A DNA stretch of 64,000 bases from Serilophus lunatus (GCA_013399895.1 VXBA01004205.1:1-64000), one strand, 5' to 3'. Positions 1 through 14,739 are shown, counted from the first letter of the stretch. The notes: generated by a model not told the origin, from the letters alone. A program made the numbers and translations.

Positions 1-2030
1 GAACCCTGGGGAACCCCATTAGTGGACAACATCCAACTGGATGTGACACCGTTCACCATTACTCTCTGAGCTTGGTTATCCAGCCAATTCTTAACCCAGG
101 ACCGAGTAAACCTAACTAAGCCACAATCCACCAGTTTCACCAGGAGTTTACTATGGGAGGCGGTATCAAAGGCTTTGCTAAAATCTAGGTACACTACATC
201 CACAGATTTTCCTTCATCAATCAGATGAGCTACCTGATCATAAAAAGAAATTAGACTGGTCAGGCAGGACCTTCCCCTCCTGAATCCATGTTGACTAGGT
301 CTTATCTCCTTATTATCNTTAGACTGGTCAGGCAGGACCTTCCCCTCCTGAATCCATGTTGACTAGGTCTTATCTCCTTATTATCTTGTAGGTGCAGGGT
401 AATTTTCCGTAAGATGATTCGTTCCATAATTTTTCCAGGTACTGAGGTCAGGCTGACAGGTCTATGATTCCCTGGATCCTCCTTCTGACCCTTCTTACAG
501 ATGGATGCCACATTAGCCAACTACCAATCATCTGAGACCTCTCCAGTGAGCCAAGACTGTTGAAAAATGATCAAAAGAGGCTTAGCAAGCACATCTGCCA
601 GCTCTCTCAACACCCTTGGATGGATCCCATCAGGTCCCATTAACTTACGAGACTCTAGGTGGGTCAGTAGGTCCATAACATCTTCGTCCTGGATCACAGG
701 GGGGCTATACTGTTCCCTGTCCATATCTACCAGTTTAAGAGACCACTTTTCCTATAACTTTGTAGACAATCACTTTTGCTGTTAAAAACAAGGGCAAAGA
801 AGGTATTGAGTCCCTCTGCCTTTTCCTCATCTTCAGTAACTATATTTCCCTCCTCATCTAATAAAGAATGGAGATTGTCCTTTTCCCTTTTTTTGCCATT
901 AATATATTTATAAAAACACTTTTTATTATCCTTAACAGAGGTGGCCAATTTTAGCTCAAACTGAGCTTTTGCTTCCCTAATTCTTTTCCTACATGATCTA
1001 ACAACATCTTTAAACATTGCCTGGGATACCTCCCCCTCTTTCCAAAGGCAGTAGATCCTCTTCTTTTTCCTTCCTTCATTCAAAAGCTCCTTACCCATCC
1101 AGTCTGGATGTTTACCCCTACAGCTCATCTTATGGCACATCGGGACAGCCTGTTCCCGCACTTCAAGATTTCATTCTTGAAGTACTTCCAGCCTTCCTGG
1201 ACCCTTTTGTTATTAAGGACAGTCTCCCAGGCCGCTCTACTAGTTAATTCCTTAAATAAACCAAAGTCCGCCCTCTGGAAATCCAATGTGGAGGTTTTAT
1301 TGAAGCCCCTCCTTGTTTCACTATTTATTGAAAACTCTATTATTTCATGGTCACTGGATCCCAGGCAGCCTCCAATCACCACATTTCCCACCAGCCCTTC
1401 CCTATTAGTGAAAAGCAGGTCAAGAATAGCCTCACCCCTGGTAGCCTCACTGACTAGTTGTAACAAGAAGCAATCATCAATACATTCTAAGAACTTTTTG
1501 GACTGCCTCCTCTCTGCTGTGTTGAATTCCCAGCAAATATCTGGCAGATTGAAGTCTCCTAGAAGAACAAGGGCTGGTGATCTTGAGAGATCCTCCATCT
1601 GCTTGAAAAATAAAAGTTCGACGTCTTCCTCCTGATTGGGTGGCCCATAACAGACTCCAACCACCATGTCAGTCTTGTTAGCTCCCCTCTGACCTTTACC
1701 CATAGGCACTCAACCCGATCATCCTTAATCTCAAACTCCATGGTGTCAAGCATCTCTCTAATATACAGGGCCACCCCTCCACCCCTTCTCCCTCACCTAT
1801 CTCTCCTGAAGAGTGTATCCATCCAAGGCAACATTCCAGTGACATGAGTCATCCCACCAGATTTCTGTGTTAGCAACTATGTCATATCTCTCCTGTTGCA
1901 CCAGATCTTGAAGCTCTTCTTGTCTGTTGCCCATACTGCGTGTACTAGAATACATGGACTTCAGCTGGGTTGCTGAGTTAACTTTTAAGTTCACCACTTT
2001 CAATAACCCAGCGAAAGAACAAGGTTCCAT
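1..2030 (-). pseudogene. CR1 ORF2 pseudogene (endonuclease plus N-terminal reverse transcriptase)
   Basis: Read on the minus strand, the product would be a LINE endonuclease/reverse transcriptase that nicks target DNA and copies the element RNA. Visible endonuclease parts include GDFNLPDICW and LDLLFTNREGLVGN, followed by the catalytic-type motif SSDHEIIEF (ORF 1125-1709). The linker has a GKELLNEGRKKKR-like segment (727-1161). The RT N-terminal region includes KLMGPDGIHPRVL, NHRPVSLTSVPGKIMER and QHGFRRGRSCLTSL, and it continues toward base 1 with a YLDFSKAFDT-like segment. Breaks: a frame change between the endonuclease and linker pieces near 1125-1161, a stop at 724-726, a stop at 520-522 where the family usually has a Lys codon, and the duplication with N at 251-385. 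It cannot make a functional protein. Confidence 0.88.
251..385. repeat. Exact 67-bp tandem duplication separated by one N
   Basis: Bases 251-317 and 319-385 are identical over 67 positions, and the only base between them is the N at 318. This is the pattern left when two contigs with overlapping ends are scaffolded with a token gap instead of being merged. The duplicated piece is CR1 sequence, which is hard to assemble. A genuine tandem duplication is possible but unlikely. Confidence 0.9.
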
Positions 2031-2190
2031 TCCCTTCCCCCTTCCAAACTAGTTTAAAGCCCTTCCAATGAGCCCTGCCAACTCATGGCCCAAAAAATCT
2101 TTTGCCCTTTTTGGACAGATACAGTCCACCTGTGTCTAGCATGCCAGGTGTGTTAAAGGTTGCCCCATGATCTAAGAACCCAAAACAATT

Positions 2191-5100
2191 GAAAGTGTAA
2201 AGGAAATAACTAATTTTAAAATCAATTTGAAGTGTAATTTTTAATTATGCCATCAGCAACTCAGGCATATTTTGATTTAGCAATGAAATCTTCAGCCTCA
2301 TATTAGGCAAGAGAAGACCTATGCCAACAATTGCTACACCACAGAGGCATTGGTTTTCAAGAGAGATGACTTGATGCAAGATGGATGCAATGCATTGTTT
2401 TTGATACAATTCACAAGTTGTTTAGCTTCATTACAGACATAACAATAAGGGAGCCTTCAAAATTAAGAGGGGACAAACAACCTGAAACATGTTAAATATA
2501 CCAGCTCAGAGGTGGCCAGTATTCAGGCAACAGAATATCTATAGACGGTCTACAGAAACCTATTTTTCATAGCAGTCATCATTCTCCTAGTGCATCCCTG
2601 TCAAAACATACTGTGTAACGGACATGGGACTAGTACTTCATGTTGTATCAACTGACTCCTCAGGAAGAAGATATTTACATACTTTCTGCTGTCTCAGATG
2701 CACAACTTCTCATTGCTATGATTACACTGAGAGCTGAGTACCAGACTCACACTCTAGATAGAGTATGGTGTCACAAGCTGCAACAGCAGTAACTGTATTT
2801 GCACATTATCACTTGGGAAAAGTATGTGATATCTGCTGAAAATGCAAAATAGCAGCAAATAAAAGAAAAAACTACTTTAAAAAGAGCACAGCTGGGGCAG
2901 CTTAGAATAGTATATAGCTCCTGCTGGCCACTCTGCTCTTCTAAAAGAAATTCTTAGCCCTTTGTAAATTTGAAAGAACAGGCACTGGGTCTGCTCTTCA
3001 GCTGCTGCTGCCTCAAGATTGGCAGACTGACTTAAAAGGTTATCAGTCCCCGTTAAATCTAATGTGCTGGTCTGTGGGCTGCTGTGGCTGAGAAGTAAAC
3101 ACACTATTTTTTGCTGTGGGCATGGTCAACTCCACAGAGAGGTGCAGCAGAGACTGGGGGCACTACCTGCTGAAATTGTTTCAGCATGAATCAACACAGT
3201 TTTCCTGGTGCCACCCTTTTTAGGGCGGTTTTCTTGCTTTTTTTCATGAGGAAAACAGCCCTTTTTAAAAACTCCCTTCTAATGATTAAGTTAGCATTAA
3301 AGAGCCAGAGGCTTGGTCTACAGCATTTCATATGGCAAATGGTATGTGTGGTGACCTGAACAGAAATCACCTGCAGACAGTAATCACATGTATTTTCTTA
3401 ACTCCTCTGTCTTTCTCCTTAAGGACCTTGCCAGCACAGTAGCTCTAATGAATCCTCTTCCTGAGAAGGTTGCTGTGTTCTCACGAGAAGACCAGTAGTG
3501 TAAAAGGTCTATTTCTTAGTAAATTCCTGAAAAACAAGGCACCAAACAAAGTTACAATTGACATTTTCTGGAGGCTGTCATCCAGTTCATCTTCCCTGGT
3601 AATATAATCCATCTTGTTCATATATTAGGTTTTCCAGTATGAAGTGTTACCTGAGTTGCCAATTTACTCTTAATTCTAGACTGTACAAATCCATTCTGAT
3701 TTGTCTATGGTTACACTTAGAACCCAACTGTATACTTATTAAATTTGGCAAAAAATCTCTCAATTTTTCAGTGAGTCTCAGCCCTTAGGCCAAGATAATT
3801 CAAATTGTAAATATGTCCTACATACAAGCTCCACTATCCATTCAAAGCAGGGAGTGGATCTTGCACACAAACTATGCAGTGTGATTTAGGACCTCTACAC
3901 AGTCACATGATGTCCACTTGATCCTGTTCTTGACATTGAAAATTTAGAGGGATGATAAGTGAATCACAGCATCTAAAGAGGTTGTCACCTATAGCTATTT
4001 GGTCCTCCACTCCTCTTTTTTCCCCTGATCAAGGTTGCAACTGCCTCAAGCAAATGGCAACACAGAAAATGATCCTCAGAAAATTTACAGCAGTCAGTAA
4101 GCTCAGCATAAACTTTTCATAGAGAACATATACTGCTTGGTTTTGGACTGATATGGTAGCACATGGACTTGAATTTGATTCACCTAACTCCTGGCTGGGA
4201 GACAGTTTTCTGGTTGAGCACATGTTGCATATGTCATAACACTGCTTATAAGGGACTTGGTTTTGCAAACAGCAGCACACCCTGATAATGTTTTAATCTC
4301 CTACATTTTCAGTATCCTCTCAGGAGAGGCACCCTCTCTTTTCCCCCATTACCCCTTTTAGTCTTTCTCAGGTAAAACTGACTCAGTTAACAAAACCTGC
4401 CAATGATGGCTGTGTAAACCATCTACAGGCAGTAGTAATTTCAGACGTCATGGACAGCCCTAGAAGAGGATGCGTGTGCACAAGCTAGTGTCTTAGACTG
4501 AGGAGCAAGTGTGACCAACATTGGGAAAGAGAGAGCATTTCACAGGTTCTGTTCTCCATCCCCACCTTTACTAAGGGGTGACTCAGTCATGAATGAAGCT
4601 GCTAATGACTATGAATTTAAGAACCACATATCAGTGCTGGTTTATTTTGACAAAGATAAAAACTTCGGGCTTATGGCTGCTTCCCAGAGAGCCAAGCCTG
4701 TCTTGCAGCAGAGTAAACTCAAAAAGAGGGAGAAAGCTAGACCAAAATAGATGACTGTGAGCAGGAAACATTACAGCCATGCCAGCATAAGCCATTCTAG
4801 CTCCTGAGTCAGAGTCCTGTGTGAGCATGAGTCAAATCCCTTAACTGTGTCAGCACAACCACAAGAGATTTCTAGCTATGGCACCTTATTGGGCTCCTAA
4901 GCAAAGACTAATGTAGGAAAACCCTTATATTTAGAAATTAAATTGCTAACAGAACTAAACCTTTTCAAATAGGAGTAAAGCCAGGCTAATATCTAGAAAA
5001 CCTGCTACCTTACAGGAATCATTTAGTGAGCAAAAGTATTAGAAGATATTTATTTAAAAACAGTCACCTTCCCATATGCAATATTTTTTACTTTGCCATA

Positions 5101-8100
5101 CTTTATGCTACTGGAAAACTCCTAAAGTTCCTTAAAAAACTCAAACACATCAAAATATGCCTTGATACTGGCTTGTCACTCAGTAATATTAGTTATTTCA
5201 GACATACACACACACAATGAATCACATATATTAAATCTACTAAATACTCAAGCTAGTATGATGAACAGAAAACCAAAAAAAGAATGGAAAAAAAGGGAGG
5301 GAAGAAATGCAGTAATTTTTGCAGGCATGCATTGACTGTATATTTTCTGTAGAATAGGAAGTCTAGGAACCTAGGAGTTTTTTGTGGCTATGGGTCACCC
5401 AAACTTGAACGAATTTTTCATATTCTTCTTATTCTGCTTTTCACAGTTCTTAAAACATGTAAATAAGTGTTATTTACAAAAGCAGTCCAATCACAGATGT
5501 AATGAATCCAAATAGATTTCGCCTTAGCTCAGTTCAGTGTTATTTTCCAAGCTCCTCTCTTCACATGCAAGAGTCTTGCATTTAGAACAGGCTGCCTGAG
5601 GTCATAGACAGGATTTAACGAGTGCAAGCCTGCTTAAGGAGGCCGATTTGAACTGAGTGGATACAGAGCCTTATTTATGACACAAACATAATCTGAACAA
5701 AATTGGTTTATGTCTTGTTCGTGTTTAAGAGTACTGTGCTACCCTTGTGCAATATTTGCATTAGAAAATAAGAGATTTGCATGGGAATGAATCACTAACA
5801 TTATTCACAAGGCATTCACAAGGATTTTACAGCAGATCTTTCATAAGGAAATCGGGATGGATTCTGTGGCATTGACTTCAAAGTAAAACTGGGATACTAT
5901 GTGTGAAATTTTTTTAATGTCTTGCAATAAAAAAGACTGCCTCACCATCACTTTGAATTTAAAATACAAAATATCTTACCTTTTAAATAATACCTTCTTT
6001 TTCAAGACCTATCTATCTACATTATGGTGTTAGTGCAGGCATGTTGAACATGGAGAAGTGATTTAGGCAGAATGAGAAAGCAGCATTTGGAGCACACAAG
6101 GTCATCTCTTGAATAGGAGGATTTTCTGCTAGCAGCTGCCACTGCTGAATCTGACCAGTGACTGGAAGGCATCATGCCAGAAGCTAAGACATAAAAAGAT
6201 CTTCAGGCTGGGGAGCACAACATTGAAATGGAGAGAAACAGATTTATTTTTTCTAGTTTTGAAGGTAGGTCAGTAAGGTGAATGAGGCAATGACTGATGG
6301 GGCTAGCACTTGTGGGTTTGTCCATGGGGAAACGCTACAGTAAGGCAGCAAAGGTAAATTGAATTAGTTTTGAAGCCAGCATAGTTACTGTAATGCCTGT
6401 CCATGTTATGTACCTTCTTGGTACAGCAGAGCATGTTTCATTTTCAACTTGACATTAATATATTAAAGATAAATGGGAAAAATCATGCTTACTGTTTCAC
6501 AGAAATGAAAGTTTGCTTGGTTAGAGCCAAGTCTATGTCAGAATAGCCTTCCCAGAAAGCTCTCTGAAGACAGGGAGAGCCTGTATGGGTAACAAATGTG
6601 CTTTACTTGTGTAACATACATGAGTGCAAAAGTACAAAATGAGCTGTATTCTTTTTGTGCAGTGATAAGTGGGTTTCCCCTTCAGATTTTACCTGTATAA
6701 AAAGGATGCAAGACACAGCATCTGACTGGCCATTTGTATGGCTAACAAGGTTAGTCGTTGTATCAACCTCTATGTATGCTAAAATTCACATCTACCTTAT
6801 TTTATACCATGTCTTTCTCAAGACTTGTTCTGCATAAAGCTACCACCAGCCAAACAAATGCAATATTGGATCTATACCATGGTTGCTAAACATATTCTAA
6901 TGCAATAGTGAGCATGTAGAAGAACATATGTAACACATAATAACACACAGGTAACATATTGATTGTGTAGAGATACCAATTGAAGATAACTCTATTGATT
7001 TGGACTTTACTGCTGAAAAGATTAACTACTTTTTTTTTTTTTTTTTTTTATTTCAGTCTTTGAGGAACCAACATGTGTCAGCTCTCCTGTGCTAAAAACA
7101 TGGTTAAGATGAGGCACTTTAATTTTGAGCTGGGGGGAATTTTCCAAGGTCAGTCCTAGCCCAAGAGGATAGGATTGACTTTGCTGAAGTAACCTCATGG
7201 TAAAGTATCCAGCACTTAGATGTGTTATCAATTTGGCGTATCTGACACATACAAACCCTATGAAACAGGGAGCAGTATGTCCAGTGTGTTTCACTATTCC
7301 CAGTGATGCAATTGCATTTGGAATAACCATGTCTACACACAGAGCTCTGGAATTGCTATGTCTACACAGCTGTTACAACATTCCTGCTTTACATTCTTGG
7401 AAGATTCCATGGTTTATTGCTTTGTCCCACTGGTTTTTTCCATGCTGCTTGCTCAGGAAAGATCCTGCCAGAAGATATTGGGGTATTTTGCATTATTTCT
7501 CTCATTTCATCACAATGTTCAAAGTGAACTCTGTTTTCAAAGGACTACTGATCATCAGGCAAGAAGCACTGAAGAATGGAGAGGTTCCAGGTGCTATTTG
7601 GACATCTTTACAGACAGGGACATGTGCACAGCTCAAGCTGAGCAGAGATAACTAAGCACTAGTGCATGAAATGGTGAGGTTCAGTAGTAATGCAGAACAG
7701 GGACAGCCAGTAATTTGAACAGGGTTTGGGAATATTAACTTTCCAGAGTCTTAAATGGAGAAATTGCCCTGTGATTGCAAAAAGGAAAATTACTTAAGAA
7801 TTTATCTTAGCTTGGTGAACTATACTCATCCATTTTCATTGGAAGGCTCATCATTCTCATTTGGTAACCATTTCTGCAGAGAGAAGTCCATGGGAAAAAT
7901 GGTCAGGTTTTTTTGTGACTAGGTTTTGTACAACAACTAAAAAGCTGCTTAGCTTATATGAGTTGGCAACACACAAGCACTTATTGATGAGTTTAAGTAT
8001 TTGAAGTTAGTCAACTGCATTTAGGTCATTATGTTATTCTATGACTCTACAAATAATGTGACAGATAAGGTTATTCTCACTTCAGATCATACCTAATGGA

Positions 8101-11100
8101 AGGCAGCATTTTTCTTTGATGTAGCAGATGATCACTATGGGAGTCTTACTAATATTAGAATGACACGATGAGTAGGTCCAAGAAGCCTACATTTTCAGAA
8201 GTGCTGGACTATTTAATGCTATTTTTTCTCTGAGGGCAAATATAGAAAATAATAGTACTATGATTATTCTTCTCTTTTCAGAAGACTGAGCACACTTGTA
8301 CACTCATGCATCCTCTGTTTTTGAAGGCTTTCACTGAAAGCTTAAGAAAAGAAAAGCTTATTTATACTCAACCAAGTAGGGTGATTTTAGATCATGCATT
8401 AACAATACTCAAAAACTGGATGCTTGTTTGGTGATATCTGCTTCATGAAAATCATTTTCTCTATGTTATGCAGATTCATTCACAGCAAAGTAAACAGGGA
8501 AACAGAAATTCTGACTAGTAAAAAAAGGTAGGGAATGTGCACTCCTACATCTGATCAGGACGACCACAGTCAAGGATGCCCTACATTTCAGTTGTGAAAT
8601 GAGTGCAGATTTGTGAACAAAATGGATGTCCTGTTAGGACAGGAGTAGGGAAATTCATACACATGAAAGTTTATAACATATCATACACAGGGATTTTATT
8701 GAATTCTGCAAAGCTTATATATTCAAGCAAGGTTAGGAAAAACACTTCAAAAGGTATAGGTTAGGTAGGGCAAGAGAGCAGGGGAAAATATTCTGTGGAA
8801 CTGTAGAAATACACTATCCTTTGGGCAGGTGAGTAAATTTATGGGGTTCCACACTATGCATGTTATTTGTTACTTTGCAATGTGGAGTGTAGAAGGACAA
8901 ATTGTATCTGCAAACTCATCAATAGACATGCTGTAAGAGAAAGGCTGACAGACACTAAAAGCACTGCTATTTCTTTTTTTAAAAGCATATTTAGAATTGC
9001 TTGCTGTTTGCTTCCTGCAAAAGCTGTTTCTGAATGATCATGACCATTCTCCTCTACTCCCTCTCTCCTCTTAATCCTGCTAAGTTTATTTTTTTTCCAT
9101 TTCTCCATCTTTTTATCACTCTGTTGTGTACAGAGAACCAGTAAATGTGCTACTCCTTGATTTCCTTTTCTTTTTGTGTAGATTGGGCGGGTGTTCATTC
9201 AGTGTAGGCACCTGCGGCCATGCTTGCTGCAATGTGCATGAGTGGGAAAGATAAAAAGGAACAGCTAGTCATTACCCAAGAAATGGACTCTGTGCCAAGA
9301 ATAATAAAATATTACTCTTTCCTTAATTGCTTAATATCCATTCAAAAATAAAAAAACCTGTCTGCCTAAGATTTCTTTTTTTAATACCTTTTTAATACCT
9401 GGGTCAGTTTTAAGTCATCTTTTAAATAAACATGATTCTGCCACCACCAAAGACTCAAAATGCTGAAAATCTCTGCATTTATTAAAATATTTGTGTAGTC
9501 AGAGTTGGGTGATTTGTAACAACTCAGTCCAAAGCTGAAGGTGCAATAGCAATAAGTCAGAAAATCCTGTACCTGCTGTTACAGTAAACTTACCTTCTAC
9601 TTGTTAGGCCACAAAATGTTGCTCAATTAGATATCAATGACTCTGAGGTAAATAGTAGAATGGGAGAGAAAGGTAACAATGATGAAGGGCAGCAGGCTGA
9701 ATACAGCAGGCTTCATCTAAAAGTTGTTTTACATAAGCAAACTGAGGTCTTGTACACTGAGACACTCTAGTGTTCAACTCCAAAGATGGTATAGAAAATG
9801 AATGGTTTTAAATAATTTTTGTGTCTTGAAGATTCTGAGGCCCAGGAAAAGCTCTGAGCTTTTTCTCATGGTTATATAACAATATTTATTTTTTTCAGTG
9901 AGACAAGAAAAATGCAGTATAGATGGCCAGATGTAGAAATCTGCTGTGCAAAAGAACTGGATCAGGACTAATCACCATGGGCTCCTTTTATTGTCAGGTG
10001 GGGGGGGGAGGGAATGGAGAAAGAAAGAGAGAAAAAGCACTTTAAGGCATGATTCATACCATCCTAATGTAGGCATCTAAAATAGGTCAGGTTCATTGAG
10101 CTTAAAATACCTGTTTTTCTCTATGGACAGAGGCATGGCCACTCCAGGGAATCACTAGCTTAGATGGGGATATCTATGTTGTCAAGTAAGGTGAGATGAT
10201 TTTCACCCCATGTAACTTTTGTGACCAAGAATAAATATCTGTAAAGAAACATTGCCTCTATTAAAAAAGATTCGAACAGAATGATATGTGCTAAAGCTCT
10301 TGTTCCACATTCCATACAATGACCTAGATCCTACAAAACTTAAAGATTGAAATCTCTATCGCAAAGGAAAGAATGTTATAATACTGCATTATCCTTCATT
10401 CTAATTTATCGAAGTGATTTCTCACCAAACTTTAAACTAACACACGCCAAGAAGTACATAGCAGTGATCTAATTAAAGATGTGCACAAAGAATTCAGTGT
10501 ATTCAGTATGTATAAGTGGTGCATATAGCAGTACATCAGTATATTAGCATATATATACATATTTGTGTATATATATAAAAACGTTAATAGAATGATTAAA
10601 ACATAATTATAGATAAGAGCTGTAGTTTCATACATTAATACATGCAGTATAATGGTATGCAAACTAAACTTAAATATGAGAATGCAAGGATAAAGACAAT
10701 AAGAATATGTCCTTATTTTATTCTGAATTTCTGAAGGACTATTTAGTACAACAGAAATCTTAGTGCTGATATTGTTCCACCACAAGATGTGGAACAGAAA
10801 AAGCCTTCATTGAATATTTCTGTTTTGCATTTAGAAAGAAAAATATAGTCTGCATTGCCAAACTAACATGTATCCTGACATTCTCCAAAGCAGATGGTAA
10901 AGAGCATCTACTACCTGTTTTAATTGGCAGGACCAGATACCTTGATTAAAAGCGTTTAAAAATAATTTGCACTACTGCACATTGGCAAAAAGCTTTGGCA
11001 CACTGGAGAAGTCCAAGAGGCCTGGAAAAATCTAATGCCATGTTGATATTTCAACAACGTAAACAGAATGACCAGTGTAACTGTAGATGAGTTAACTTGA

Positions 11101-14100
11101 CCTTGGTTCTGTGTGAAAGAATGGAACAGCTGATATGGGACTGTCCATAAGGAAATAGAAAGTGGTAACATAATTACTTCCAGTCAACATGACTTTATGC
11201 AAAACAGTTTAAGTTAAACAAACTGCACAGTACTTTTATGAGATAAGAATTTTGATTATTTGATTTGTTTAATAAAGGTAACTCTGTTGACAAAACAATG
11301 CCTTTCAGACTTCTGTTTAGCATTGATATCACATGACACTCTGATTAAATGTTACATCAAAACAAAACCAAGACAACATATAATAAATGAGACTAAACTG
11401 TACTTAGAAGTTCAATGTACAATTGCTAATTAAAACTTACCAAGTATTGCCAGTGTGCTGCTACAAAGATTCTTTCATGTCTTAGACACCTGTTATTCAT
11501 ACCTATGGCTTCAGAAAAAAAAACCCAACTCACAGGACCGTGATGAGTATAAAAAATGTATAAGCAATGGTTGATGGTCAATTTTTTAGTGTAAAATAGC
11601 ACAAAGTTGGTAAATGTGATCCATGGTTTTACTCTGGAAGATGTGAGAGCTGGTCTTCTTATGAGCACGGTGATCAGACCAAATTAAGTTCTCCTTAGAG
11701 AAAGGCAGGAGCAATGAAAACTACCACACTACAAACATATATTACTGTTTTGGACTATACAAACAGAGAAACTTCTCTGGGATGTATTACAAACAGAGCA
11801 GATGAAGAAATACTAAGCAGGGGCTATGTATATCTGCATAAATGAGGCACAGAACAGCAGGTACTTTTTCCTTGTTGTGTTTGGGGAACTAAGACTTTGG
11901 CTACATTATTTGTAAATAAGATTGCACAACTTTGCTAGCCTTTATGGCGTCTTTGTTTTTTTGATTTTAGTAAGCACAAAATAAGTCTCAGATTGAATCA
12001 AGAAGCTTGAGACAGTGGTGAAATTTTTAAAGATTTTTTTAATGGGAAAACTACCCTGACAGTGTCCTGCTTATTTTCCTGTTTCCTGGTCCCCAGGGAT
12101 TTGCTGCGCAAGAATTGGAATGCTTCCCTGGTTTCTCCCTGGGTAGTCATCATCAGCATGGGAGGACAGAACTGTCTGTCATACACATATACACACCATC
12201 CCCAATTACCCTTCCTCCTCCAGAATCCCTTTTCCAGTAGCATCAGAGAAAGACACTAATTTTCCACTTGATTTTTCCTTCCTGGTGTGCTTTAAAAGGG
12301 AAAGACAATAAAGACTCTCTTTAGGTCTTTCAGTTCAGAAAGGAGAAAGCATATATAAAAGAAGTTTGATTCTAACCTGAGTAGCTATAGGAGATTGCAT
12401 CCAGCCAACCACAGGACCCTTATCTCATAGTCTTTCACATGGAAACCATGGAACAGGAAAAAGGGGCCATTTCTGTCTTCTTTGAAGAAACTGCTTGGGG
12501 TTTGGTAACCTGGTAGAGCTACGTAGGTTGCTATAGGGAAGCAGAGGTGAAGCTGAAGAGAAAAAAGTGGGGAGATGCATAAATCTCGGTATTACCCGGT
12601 GTCGGTGGATAAGACAGAATAGCTGATAATGTCACGATAATGTGATGGGCAATCACTGCTGCCCTGCAACACAGGCATATAACCTACACGCCTAAGGGGC
12701 AGAGTATCTTTGGTGACTTACTGCCTTGCAGTCCTGAAGCCTTTCCTCTCTGATCTAACATATGATCCTGTATCTGATCAGTAAAACCAGGGGCTTGTCA
12801 ATCACCTGCATCTAGCTCAGGGAGCAGAAGAGCCTGCAGCAAAAATGGGTGCAATGTGGGCCAAATGGAGAGAAGTGCCAGGCAGGAACAAGTGTATAAA
12901 TCCCATGGTTGATGGATGATATTTGACAGACTGGGAACAGAGAGGCAGGACTGATATCAGCTGGGAGAGTGCAGGAGACAAAAAAATTACCTAATCTAAT
13001 AGTTGCTGATATTCATATGGAATGTGAAGATCAATAAAACTAAAAAGGGATAAAATGGATGAGTTATAAATAAAGCACTGATGAACAACATCCCTGCCCC
13101 TCAGCATCTTCACCATCAAGGATACTGTGGGCTTCAGTTTTTAATCCCTCTTCTAAATAGCCTGTAATTCTACCCTTTCTAAAACAATGACCCAACAGCT
13201 GGTGTCTTCCTTCTTTCTCTACCATCAATAAAAAACCATCTGTGAGGATGGAGAAGGAAAAAATGAAATGTCTATATTTTGCTTTCTCCCGGCTTCCCTT
13301 GCTGGCTAAGCATCTGTCCCACACATGTCACACAGCACTCAGAGAGCAATGAGCAACCTTAAAGTCCAAATGTCTTCCAGTTTTCTGATTTTCAGGAAAA
13401 TCACCAGTGTGTGTGCCCCATAGTGCCTAAAATGTTTCCTAAAGATTTCCAATAAATTCCAAAGTGGTCACATTGTATCTAGGCAGGCAAGCATTCACAT
13501 GCACATATTCATCTTGACCACGTAAAAGACAGGGGGGCAAGTGTAAGCTAGTTCTCAAGAGTTCCTTTAAAGCAAATGGAGGACAGTTATTTTCTAATGG
13601 AAAGATGTCATACCTTTTTTAAGTTACTGTATTGTGATTGTTGATACCAAAACTGCATACAAATGAACATAAGAGATATGAAGCATATCTTGAACACTTC
13701 CTCCAAGATAATTTGAATATTTTTGTTAAATAAGCAGAGCATACAGTGTTGAGTTGATCAGGGTTTTATGCTACAAAAACTCTAAAGATGACTTAACTGG
13801 CATGAAGGTGAAGTGTGGCATGCAGAGAAGTGATAGTATCTGTCTGGACATAAACTTCCTGGTACAAAGGTAATGTCTTAATTATTTGTAAAAAAAACCC
13901 CAAATATTTAGTAGTTGCAATTGTACAAATCAACACCTGCATCATATGGCTACATAATCTCCTCCATTGTTAAGAGGCACATAAACCCAGATCCACTATA
14001 CTTACTGTTAGACTTCAGAATTACCCAAAGAAAAGATTAATAACTCTCCCTTCATTACTTTGGTAGAACTCTGGAGGTTAAAATTCATTAGTCATTCAAG

Positions 14101-14739
14101 TTCCAAACACTTACGTTTAGCTGATATGAACACCATCTCATTAAATATACAGGGACAATCAATCCAGCTGAGTTTACAGCACCTTTTCACTTATCCCATC
14201 CCTTATGGACATAAATTCATGGCCACTCAAGGTTTGTATAGAATATCATAATCAAGTTTGATTACAAGCTGTTTGTGCTGCAGAGGATATCAGACCACTG
14301 AGCTGTCTACAATTGGTTTTAAAATCCATGCTGCTATAACAAATACAGCTTGAATGGTGAATATCTATTCTTAAGTGACTTGTTAAGCCTACAAAAACAA
14401 GTGTAAATTTTATCCAATAAAAACAATAAAATGGAATGCCTTTGGTGAGAGAAAATAGGTCTTGTGATTGTGAGGGTTTCTACAGATATGACACCACTTC
14501 TGGAAATGCAGAGTACAGATGATGCATTTCTTAAAATACTCCTGGCCTATTCAGCACTAGAAGTTTATAATGAGAGACAGAAATTAATTTACTGAAAATA
14601 ATGAATTTAAGACAAAATATTGCCAGTCGTGTGGGGTCATTCTCAAATAGAAGAGAGCCTTGAAAATTGATGTGTGTTCCTCAGTCTTGCTGAAAAAATT
14701 CAGAGGGAACCGAAACCCAGGAATTCTGAAACCCAGGAA
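2191..14739. other. Intergenic DNA, no recognisable gene
   Basis: This is AT-rich intergenic sequence. All open frames are short (117 codons or fewer), with composition expected of random sequence and no recognisable domain. The only notable simple sequence is a run of 20 T at 7030-7049 and short A/T tracts. I see no interspersed repeat, RNA gene or coding exon that I can support. It may contain regulatory elements that need cross-species alignment to detect. Confidence 0.6.
7030..7049. repeat. Poly(T) tract
   Basis: Twenty consecutive T residues followed by ATTTCAG. It could be the tail of a minus-strand retrotransposed sequence, but no retroposon body is recognisable beside it, so it is listed only as a homopolymer. 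Confidence 0.8.

Larger units (their letters stand above)
1..2190 (-). mobile_element. CR1-type LINE, partial, truncated by the window edge
   Basis: The minus strand encodes consecutive pieces of a CR1-clade ORF2: an endonuclease part at about 1125-2030, a linker at about 727-1161, and the start of the reverse transcriptase from about 724 down to base 1. The homology runs off the left edge, so the 3' half of the element lies outside the window. The stretch 2030-2190 resembles CR1 sequence upstream of ORF2, and similarity fades after about 2190. The copy has stops and frame changes and includes a 67-bp duplication around a single N at 318. It is an old, inactive insertion. The family call is firm; the subfamily was not determined. 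Confidence 0.9.

Noticed and set aside
8863..9198. 111-codon minus-strand open frame
   Set aside because: Ends in a hydrophobic stretch but has no recognisable family and no gene context.
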